A stretch of 64,000 nucleotides of DNA from Erwinia psidii. Its GTDB lineage: Bacteria; Pseudomonadota; Gammaproteobacteria; Enterobacterales; Enterobacteriaceae. The stretch is taken from NCBI RefSeq assembly GCF_003846135.1, contig NZ_RHHM01000001.1, positions 62,001 through 126,000 on the forward strand, in the 5' to 3' direction. Below the pieces are notes generated by a model. The model saw nothing but the letters and a program-made list of their open reading frames with translations. It did not search any database and was not told where the DNA came from. Shown here one piece after another: positions 40,504 to 50,900 of the stretch (the stretch's first letter is position 1; each line of letters opens with the position of its first letter). Both the position numbers and the translations under genes were made by a program.

Positions 40504-42200
40504 GTTACATCTCCCTTTATTTTTTCTATCACGATTTCTAAACTGCCTGACTCTTGCTTTTCTGTAAACTCTATTTTCGGACAATAAAAATTTTCAAGGT
40601 TAATATTGTTATCAATGTATTTTGAAAGCCAATATCTATGCCCCTCAATATAACAGCCATTGTCCTTCGCATATCTCGCAGCCCTCTTCGCCCCAACCTG
40701 TGCCACCAGTAATTTATGCGCATTTTCTTCAGTAATGGTTTTTCTGATAAAACGCCTGGCATCGCCCAGCCCCAGATGATGGGTCAGATAAAAGATTTTG
40801 GCCTTCTACGCATCATTTACCGTATCCACCCGGTAGCCTGCCGTCTGTAGCCGGGCAAGGTTATACAGCCCGTAATCCACCGCCGCCATAATGATAAACT
40901 CCGGCTCATAACGCAGATTGAGCCATGCCTGAAGCGCCTTTGTGGCATGAGGCGGATAAGGCGTTATTCCCCTGAGCAATCGGTTACTGATAATCTGCTG
41001 CTTTGTCCACCAGGTGCCCGCCTCAATCTCAAACATCGGCAGGATAATTTGCTGATAGGTTTTCGGGTGATATTCAATATTGTTCAGCGCATCCCGCTTT
41101 GGCTTATTTGCCAGTACGCCACGTTCACGGGCCTGTTCATTCAGATACGTCCCTTCCCGAAAGGTCTCATCAATCCAGGTGGCATTTAAAAACTGCGTCA
41201 TGCCGGCGGCGGAACTGTTGTAAATCACCACGCCTTCGGCTGATTCGCCCTGCTGTTCTTTTAATGCTCTGGCAGCCTTCGTTTTCTCCCGACTTATTGC
41301 GACTGAATCTTTATTCCAGACACCTTTAATCTGAGCGGATTCAGCATTAATGACGGCGGCAATACTTTGCGGAATAATGCCACTGCGCTCAGATGCGGCG
41401 ATGATCTGATCCCAGTAAGCCAGATTCCTGCCCAGCTGGAGATCATATTTGTTCGGGCAGGTATGATTGATCTGGATAACCGGATTACCCTTGCTGTCCC
41501 GTCCACTGACGACGGTATTGACCGGGTGTTTATCAAGATCAATACGGCCTGCCCGGTCTTTAACGGGTTCAGTCACGCCCTTTACCCGCACTTTCGGACT
41601 GGTCAGTCTGATACCACTTTTCCCCTCTGACGGCGTAAATTTCGCCACTTCCTTAACCCCGTGTGCGCCGTTGACAAACACGCGGATCTGCTGCGCTTTC
41701 GCCATGACGTAATCCTGAATACTGCCGAGTTCATCCGTTACCGATTCATACACATCGCCCGCAGCCGACTCGATTCGAACTTTCAACTTTTGCAGCGGTT
41801 TTTCTATCAGGTCTTCAAAGGCGAAGGAGAGCGTGCAGGAGGTATCAGCCTGCGCCGCCAGACTGACAACCTCCGCCTGAGTCAGGCTGTACTGACGCAC
41901 CGGGAGTTTGAGCACCTGCCCCGGAAAAATCAGCGACGCGTTGCGAAGCTGGTTCAGCTCAGCCAGTTCTCTAACGGTGCAGCCATGCTCCTGCGCGATT
42001 TCACTGAGCGAATCACCAAACTGTACCGTCACCTCAGTTGCAGACGGGTTGAGTGATACAGTGCTGTCCAGCGTTATCGGCTTGTCTTTGGGGTCAACGG
42101 CACAGCGCCAGTCAGCCGACCAGCCCAGCAGACCGTCAAATTTACGGGGCATCACATCCGCTTGCGGAAATATCGGTACGTAACTGTCTTCCCTTGCCAT
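40500..42200 (-). pseudogene. LysM / lytic-transglycosylase-like T6SS effector, interrupted by an in-frame amber codon
   Basis: The open frame stops at TAG 40806-40808 after 464 residues, but the same frame continues for 101 more codons (AKIFYLTHHLGLGD ... KGDVT) to a TGA at 40500 that overlaps the immunity gene start. The intact form would have about 566 residues. It has an N-terminal LysM (VTVQFGDSLSEIAQ, about 54-98), a linker, and an SLT/muramidase-like domain with probable catalytic Glu287 (INAESA), AAGMTQFLNATW and AAVDYGLYNLARLQ. It should cleave peptidoglycan in the periplasm of a rival after VgrG-dependent delivery. The start ATG overlaps the vgrG stop (TAATG). A 464-residue product keeping the catalytic domain might still be made. 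Confidence 0.8.
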
Positions 42201-44550
42201 TATTCTTTTTCCTCCGGCATAAATTTAAATACAGGCGCACTCTCTGACCTGCAGTCCTTTCCGCTGGTAACAGCAATAATGTGTTTAGGGGTGTTCCCCA
42301 TCGCGGGCAGGTCAAGCGGCATGGAGGCAGGGGCGCATAACCCGAAACGTTTAACCCTGCGGGTATAGGTCCCCGTTGTACCGTATTCGATTTTTCCGGC
42401 CTCAATTTTCAGGTAGCTGCCACCACCAATCAGCGTGATACGCTTTTTACCCTGAAAAAGGATGTCGCTCAGGCTGGTGATGCTCACCTTTTGCTCCGCA
42501 CTCAGGTGCATGCTGCCGCCCTGCGCCTGAAACTGCACCGGGCCTTCGCTGGAAATGATGCTGAGTTTTCCGGTGTGCGCAAACAGGCCGATGCTGTCAC
42601 CCGCCAGGGCAGCCACATTCCCCATTGCCCCGATGCTGATATCTCCGCCCGCGTTCATGGCAATGTTGCCTGCCGCCGTCAGCTGCATATGCTCCCCGCT
42701 GGTGAAGGCCATTCCCTCCGGGGCGGAAAAGTGAATCATTTCATTAAGCGGCTTTAGCCGTTTATCAAACATCTCAGTCTGGCTGGCGATATCGGCCTGT
42801 AGTGCCCGCGCCTGCGCCGCTACCATATCCAGCTGCTTTATCTGCGCCTGACAGATTTCAATCTCACGCAGGGCGGTTGCCATATCAAGTACATCACCAA
42901 CGGCCTTACGCTGTCCGTCAGCGGTGACAAGTAGCCCCTTTGCCACACGAATCACGCCATATTCGTCGGTACGCAGTTCAAAGCCGCTGCCACGTGGTTT
43001 GCCCTGTGCGTCGGTAACGTACCCCTGATTAAGCTGTGTTGCGCCGTAAGGTGTGGTGAGGGCGACATGCTCCTCTTCCCGCCTGTCGTCCATACGCAGT
43101 TCATTGTCGCCCGCCGTGCACAGGATATTCTGGCTGTTGTTGTTGCGGGTCACGATATCAGCGTGCTCTGAGTCGTGGAAAGCCTACGCGATGTAAGGCA
43201 GGTCAGAGTCGCCTGCACGGAAAGCCACAGCGACCTCTGTACCGTGCACCAGCGGGAAATGAAAGCCGTGCATGTCGCCCGCCACGGATTTTGACAGTCT
43301 CAGCCAGGGGAAGGAATAGCCTGGCTCACAGTCCTGGTCACGGTCAAAGTCCAGGCGTATCCGGTAACGTCCCTGAGCATCCAGCCAGGCATAAGGTTCA
43401 TCCGGTGTGCGACTGTCCACCCGACCGGGCAACGTGCCATGAATTTCCGGGCGGGGAATTTCCGGCGGGCGGTAACAGCAACGCTCGGTATAGGGCATGC
43501 CCCAGACGGAAACATGCAGACGCGAATCGCGGGAGGCGATAAAGGTGACAAGACCGATAACCACGCCTTCGCGCATTTCTTCAATAATATCGCCCTGCGG
43601 CTCCAGCACCTGTCCGGGGGTAAGGCCGGATGCATTACTGAAAAGATGCAGAATGGCTGAGCGATTCAGCGCCCGCTCATGGTGAATACGGGCACAGAAC
43701 GCGCCACTTTCGGTTTCCGGCTCCGGGTCAGTATCATCACCCGCCGTTAACTGCGTGCCACCGTAGCGGTAATCTTCACCTGTTGTTGCGGCATTATTGC
43801 GCACAGTCACATCCGCAGAGACCGGTCGCGCCCAGTCCCGGTAATTATCGTTGCGGGTGCTCACGCTGTCGGTGACAACATTATGCCAGGTACGCACGCC
43901 CCAGCAGCTTTCCTCTGCACCGTCGTACAGGCCGGAAGGTCAGCATAAGGCAGGGTGATATGAAACTCGTAGTTAAGCTGGCTGTCGGCAAAAATCAGCG
44001 TTTCCTGCCGGGTGACAGCGTTCATTTCTGAAAGGAACCAGATGCCCACCTCAGTGAGAATACGCTGAATAAACTGCAAATCGGTTTCGCGCCACTGGGT
44101 TATCAGCTCGCGTTCAGGATACTGACGCTCCAGACGAAAATCAAAATCAGCGCCCTCCAGTCCGTGATGGCGCAACAGATGCTCAACCAGCTCCGGCACG
44201 GACATATTCTGGTAAATGGCACAGCGGCGAGTTCGGGACAGCAGGGCCAGACGGGATTCAAGACAGACGGCATAGTGTGACTGGTCGGCGCTGGTGCCCA
44301 GACATTTCAGAAAGGTGATAATGCCGTGAACCTCTTTGCCGTTACGCATCCTCAGGCTGGCCTACTTCAACAGGACATCCTGCCCGGCAATACCGCCGGA
44401 TGGGGTGGTGAACTCAATATTCCAGGAAAATGGCTCGCTCAGGGCTTCACGGCCCCTGAACCACAGCATATTGGGGCACACCGGACTGTTATGAATGCAA
44501 AGTGAATAGTGGGATTGTCCTGTTTCGGCAGTAGCCTGTGCAAATTCCAT
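42200..44550 (-). pseudogene. vgrG: Type VI secretion spike protein VgrG, broken by two amber codons and one frameshift
   Basis: Pieces in order: 44550-44362 (N terminus), TAG at 44362-44364, then 44361-about 43940, a one-base deletion near 43938-43940 (restoring it gives PSGLYDGAEESCWGV), then to TAG at 43184-43186 (DLPYIA-stop-AFHDSEH), and finally 43183-42200 with a DUF2345-type C-terminal beta region. Everything else of a VgrG of about 780 residues is present, including gp27-like and gp5-like OB domains. Close VgrGs generally carry Tyr at the second stop position and probably at the first. The start has a good GGGAGAA ribosome site. VgrG tips the T6SS needle and carries effectors. Confidence 0.88.
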
Positions 44551-44684
44551 TTCGTTCTCCCTGTCGGTAATGGAGGGTAAACCGGTTTAATTTTTCATCA
44601 TATCCCTGATAAAAGCGAAGAAATATTCACAGTCATACAAAGTAATCAGATATCCTTCGCAGGCTCCTGTACATGCCACCCAAC

Positions 44685-44909
44685 TCAAGGAGCCAGATGA
44701 ACATCTGACAAGGGCCACTCTGATTGTGGTATCCCTCGCTTTGTAAGAACGGTTCCACGTCGGGTCCGCGCCCTCTGGCTGTAGAGCAGAGGGGTATCGC
44801 GGACACGCTCATAATTGATACAGTCACCCTGCATGGTCACGAAGCAGACGCGGTTATCCGGGTGAAGATGGTATTCAGAGCTGGGGCTAATTCTTTCAAT
44901 GCCCACCAT
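44685..44909 (-). CDS. Small ORF overlapping the 3' end of the metallopeptidase gene
   Basis: 74 codons from ATG 44909, inside the last codons of the upstream 2184-codon gene. The content (MVGIERISPSSEYHLHPDNR...) matched no family I know. There is no strong ribosome site, but stop/start overlap permits coupling. In another frame the DNA just downstream (to TAA 44587) reads like a natural protein end (LYDCEYFFAFIRDMMKN), so this may be the start of a frameshifted immunity-type gene. Coding is uncertain. Confidence 0.3.
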   Translation of the reverse strand: MVGIERISPSSEYHLHPDNRVCFVTMQGDCINYERVRDTPLLYSQRARTRRGTVLTKRGIPQSEWPLSDVHLAP

Positions 44910-47900
44910 CTTTTGTAACAGTGCCAAATTGAGGACGAGATTGTGAAAATAGCATTTTTAATAAGATTTTTCTCATATTGATGACTTTATCATCCTCGCT
45001 GGAAGAAGCACTCCTTATGTTACGATATGCCGGATTAATTATAACTGCCCCATCTTCGTTAACAGTATATTTTTTATCCATGTATTCAATAAATTCAACA
45101 TAGGAATCCGCATTATTTTTTATAAAATCGGTAACAAAATTTGGAGAACGGGATATTTCAAATGCAGCCTGATAATGCGGTTGCCCCACGAATTCATCTT
45201 GCCGCATATCGAAAAAAGTTCGTATTTCGTAATCAGGAACAACCTGAATCATTTCCACCACACTATTAACATTTTTCCATTCACCTAATTTCTGTGATAT
45301 TGGTGTCATAGTGCCTATGAATGAATCTGACAGATAAATATAATCCAGTGTACCAACAAAGTGCGACATTTCATGCATTACTGTTCTGTGAGGTGCTAAA
45401 TTTGGTGCAGCAACATTCATAAAAACTGTTTTCCCTGCATCAGTTGGATACACTTTGCCTACGAGGAGATGTCCGGCATCAACTTCACCGCCAGCTTCCG
45501 CACCAAAAAAACAAACATTGGAAAAGTTATTATTGACTGTCATGGCGGTCATATGATTTACATGATAACTACGAGATGAAAGGCTAGCAAGAATATCATC
45601 CACTTGCTGTTCAGTAAGTTCTGCCCACATTCTTCTGACATCATCTCTTAACTGGTTTCTTAATAGCCCCCCCCCATCAAGCCGGAATGCCTCCTGAAAT
45701 ATATGATTGCTTTTACTTACCAATGTATCAGTCGAAACAAAACTCTGAATTATAAAATTTGCATTTCGGTGAAGAGCGCCATCAATATGTCTGAGATTTT
45801 CTACGCCAATATTACCATAGCCATACATGGCGTATCCATCGGTAATAAAATCGGCATAAACCTCTTGAGGCGTGTGTCCATCTGGAATAAATCGCACATA
45901 TGAATCAGCAACTTTCTGCTGATAAGCGTGATAGGCATTATTATATTGCACTACTGCATTCTGCCCGGCTTGCTCAACATCATTTATTACGGCATCAATA
46001 TCTGCCTGAAAGATCATACTTCTGGGCCAAATATTTTTGAAATCTATCCCTATTAGTTCTAAATTCTTCTTTCCAACTCGTTCTCTTAGCTTGTTATAAT
46101 AAATACCATCAGACATACTGATACCTTCATCAATTTTTCCCTCCAGATTATGAAGAGTTGCATCCAGCGAGTCACATGAAGAAGAAACAAAATTTCCCGT
46201 ACTGTCCATTTGATAATTATTAAAACTACGCTCCAGTTCCGCTGGCTTGGGTATAATAATTTTATCACTTTTAATCATCGATGTCAGGGGCTCGTCGGCA
46301 ATACTTTTACTGATACCAATACGAACTGCATCTTTAATCTGACTTTCAGCTACAGCAAGATCAGCATCATGTAAAACAAGTGATTTTATTTCATTATCAA
46401 CATTATCAATCAACGCCGTTTTTATCAGCGACGTTACTTTAATAGGTAAATCAATATTGGTAACTGTATCAATAACCATTGCTGCCACATCACTTTTTGT
46501 AACAGGCATTCCATTTATTATCTTACGAGCAACAAGAGCAAAAGAAATAAACGGTATAGGAGCGTAAGTTAGAATTTCCCCCAAAACATCTTCTGCATCA
46601 TTATAAACAACCTTCATCATCTCTATCTTTTCATATAATGTATTCTTAATCTGACGGTGAAGAATGCTTTCTACTGAACCATTCTCATCAGGAGATGTTT
46701 TTTCAAGAACAAGAAGTTCCCGTTTTCCCCACGAATAAATATCAGTGCTTACTTCATTGTCAGAAATAGAAAGAGAATCGCAATCCATCACCAGATAGTT
46801 GGTATTTGGATTGTTATCGACAAATGAATAAGTAAACTCATCTTCTTTAGAATAGAATAAATTTACAGATTTAATAATTGAATCAGTTACTTCTTTGTCT
46901 ATATCTTTATGACGCTTATCATAATACTCCAACGAATAAGGAGCTAAGTCCTTAACTATCGCATCGATCTCACCAAGCTTAGGTTCATGATCCACTGGAG
47001 GAATATATCTGACAGCGCTCTTATTATCGAAAGCAACAGAAATAATAACACTGTTATCCTGCGTTATTACAATCACAACATCATCATCCCTTGGGGGGGC
47101 CTTATAATTATTTCCTGGTCGAGACAAATGTTTATACGTATATACTTTTTTAGGTGGCAAATCTAACTGTTTGACATCAATACCTGATTTCCTAAACCTT
47201 GCGCCTGATATTTGGGTTACGTCCTTATCCATATTTTGCGAAGTATACATCTTAGTAAATTGCGATGAAAACTCGGAAAAAGAATGGCCAGGAATCTCCG
47301 ATCTTCTTTTTATATCCTTAATTGAAAAATAAGTACTCGGAAGGTAAAAACCTTCAGCAATCTGCTCCAGATGTTCGGCTGTGCTATGCGCATTTTTAAA
47401 TAAAACTCTTATTCTGCTGGTTGATATATAAGATATAAGTGCTTTTATTTTCATCTTTTCTGAATCAGAATTAACAATGCCGGAGAAATTCAGTCTTTTG
47501 TTATCAACATTGGTATTATCAAAATATTTCATTATTGAATGAATATCATTTTTAAATGAAGAGTTGTAGAATACAGACCAGTACATTGCTGCCAGATTTT
47601 GAACGTGATATGCCTCTGGCTTTCCACTTACAACAATTGCATTATAGAGGTTCAAATACTTCAATCTTTCATGCTTATCCGATGATGATTCCGTTATTTT
47701 GTAAAGATGTTTAACGGCTGCAATTTTCACATCTTCAATGTTATCCTTTGCATATTTCGATTGTTGCAAAGGCATATAAGGCGATACATATTCATCATTG
47801 ACAACACTACATTCTGAAACAATACTATCCATGTAGTTAATTGCCTCATATCTTTCTCTCAATTCAATCTTCATATTTAGCAATTGAGTATTCACATCCT

Positions 47901-50900
47901 TGAGTTTTTGCAGGTTTTTATCAAACAACTCCTTACTGACACCAACTTTGTATATTTCACCTTCCACAACCTTTTTTATGTTTTCCAGTTCATTTATTTT
48001 AGAAGTAATAACCTTCTCAGTAAATGACTTCACATCATCATTCGCATCTAATTCAGCAGAAACTATTTTTATTGCAAGAGTTAACTCGCTATCAACAATA
48101 GAATTTCTTTGACTTTTAGAGAATAAAGAAAGCTTCCCATTCTCTATAGCATCGATAAGTTTCTTACGATATGGCCCTGGATTTTTTGATTTTATTAAGT
48201 CAATTGCAACTTCAATTTCTTTTGTTATTTTATTGTTATACAGTGCCTGTGACTCTTTCTTCATATTATAAAAAAAACCAGAACTTAATAATCCCTCTTC
48301 TGAAACAGAGTTTATCTTTTGTATATCAACGCCAGTGACTTTCGATAATAGAATTGTTGAAAATTCAGTTCTCAACTTAGGATCACTAAGTGATGGCAGT
48401 ACATACTCCGACACAAACAAATTAATAATTGAATGCCGATACTTGTTAAAATCCTGCTTACTTAATTCGCCTCGATGAAATTTACCCAGTGCAATATTAA
48501 AATCATTATCCACTACTTCTGTTTTAGATGAAATTTCCTTAATAATAATTTGCATTTGGGACATAAATGCATCATTACTGTTTTTTATTTCAACTGGTGT
48601 ACTAATTATATCTTTATCATCTTTATTTGACAGACAGTCATCAAACTTCGAATTGAAAGCTTCCTGATATCTTTCTAATAAAATCGCATACTCACCACCG
48701 ATATCAGACTTAATAAATCCATTACCTTCATGCTGGTGTTCAGTTTGCTCTTTAAACATATTATTAATGGCCGATAATTTATCCAGCTCATTGCGATAAT
48801 TAGGATTACCTCCATTTTCCCCAAGAAGAAAATAAACTGATTTAATTTTTTCCCTGATTGCTTTTACAGATGAGTCATCGACACTCCCCTTAGAATCAAA
48901 ATCATAAAGCCCTCCAAATACAGTTTGTACCTTTCGAATTACCTGCGTTAGTTTATTGACATGCTGTCCTATTGGTGAATCATTATCCATGTAAGAGAGT
49001 GGGAGGCTAATTGTTTTTTTTATCTCATTTTCAACCACATCAAAAACTTTTAATATAATATCCTTTTGCGTATAAGCTTTTATATTTTCACTGACATCCT
49101 TCTTTATAATTTCATAACAGTCCGATTTTTTATCTAAATATGGAAGCAGAAGATAATTCATGAATTTGTATTTAAAATTCATATTTAACTTATCTATGTG
49201 ATATTTACGATCTTTAATTTTTTTTATTTGCTTGAAATTTTTCCCTCTGATTTTTTTTTGCATGTAATTATCCAAATTACGTTGCATAATTTTTAAACCT
49301 GTAAATTTCTGCACATCCTCCTTACTAAAATCCTCATAAAAGGCATCATGATCAAATACTCTCAAATTCCCAAGCATTGAGGTAAATAGCATTGTTAACG
49401 CCTTTGGTGTCTTAACATAGCTAACACCATTTATTTTCTTCATGATACCCTTTCGCGATAATATTTTTTTCAGAAGGAGCCTGACAAATTTTGCACTTTC
49501 ATTTTGTTTTTCATCATCTTTAATACCCAGGATTTTATTTTCAACCAGTTGAAAGAAAGACTTTTTATCTAAAAAATAATCGGAATCAACTGTCCCATCT
49601 GATTTAATTCCTTTTTTATTTATATCTGCATCCATTTGAAGGTAATTTATAGTTTTTTCATCAGTAAAAACCGCACTATAATCATGCATAGCATCCAATA
49701 TTTTTTCTCTTACACCTTCCTGCGTATATGCTTTCTCAGGCGAAATTAATTCTTTCTTTTTTTTCTTTGCATTTTTTTCTTCCAAACTTTGCTTTATATA
49801 TGGATTAGATTTTAGATTCCCATCAAGCACAGAAGCAGCCTGTACACCGTCTTGTTTATAGCTACTGGTTGTTTTCAGCAAACCTGGATCGCTTTTTTCT
49901 CTGTGATTCACCCCAAACGAAGCAGCCTGTACACCGTCTTGTTCATTGCTACTGGTTGTTTTCAGCAAACCCGGATCGCTTTTTTCTCTGTGATTCCCAC
50001 CCAACATAGAAGCGGCCTGTACACCGTCTTGTTTATGGGTACTGTTTGTTTTCAGCAAGCCTGGATCGTTTTTTTCTCTATCGTTCCACGCCAATCTGTT
50101 GTACGCCCACCACAGCGATTTTCCCAACATTAAAACCCCGGTCAGACCAGTCACGGTTACAGGTACATATTTTACCCAACCCGGCCTCATCTGTGATGCG
50201 GCAACAGGCAAGGCGACTGCCATCCCCGTGACTGGTAGCAAAGGTTTATCGCCACCATCGTTGGTTACTGGCGGAATTATCTCCGTTTCCGGTTCGTTTT
50301 TGCGTACGACGGTGTTCTCTGCCGTTTTTCTGAGCGGCTCAGGATAAGCAATACCGTCACATTTCGTATTAAAATACGTGTCAGTGATGACCTTTTCGTT
50401 TGTCTGCTGGCGGGTTTCAGTTTTGTGGGTGGCACAGTAAAGCAGGTCTGTCAGTCCGCTTTCCTGCCGGAGTTTTTCCATCGCGAGGGAATGCGCCTGT
50501 TCAGCGACAGAGAGACGCTCAGCTTTATCCGGGGCAGACGGGGGTTTGTTGTGGACCATCGCCTGGGTGTAAGCCTCAGGGTTAGTGGTCGAATTTGACG
50601 AAAATGCAGTAATTGATGGTGATGAGGAAAGACAGTCAACAGAAGCATCACATACATATCCAGTCATTTTTATACTGGTATCCACCTCAAAAGCCGAAAC
50701 ACGCTGAGGTGATTGCGTTATTCCACTGGATACCCTGCTGGAGGAAGTGTCATTGCGAGCCATATCCCCCAGTGCATTCCAGTAATGACTGGCACGAATA
50801 AAGAGGTTTGCCATAAATGCCGGGACCTTAAGCACACCACGCTTCGGCGCCCCCTCATCTTTCATCCAGCGTCCGGCAACAATGGCCGTAACAGCCAGTG

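Noticed and set aside
41661-42056. 131-codon plus-strand ORF opposite the LysM effector
   Set aside because: Antisense shadow of a gene with clear LysM/muramidase content.
40806-44550. Genome-wide reassignment of TAG to an amino acid
   Set aside because: baeR, cdd and sanA in the same window end in TAG at the usual family length, so TAG works as a stop here.
49832-50090. CRISPR array
   Set aside because: The repeats are three contiguous coding units of 87-90 bp without spacers.
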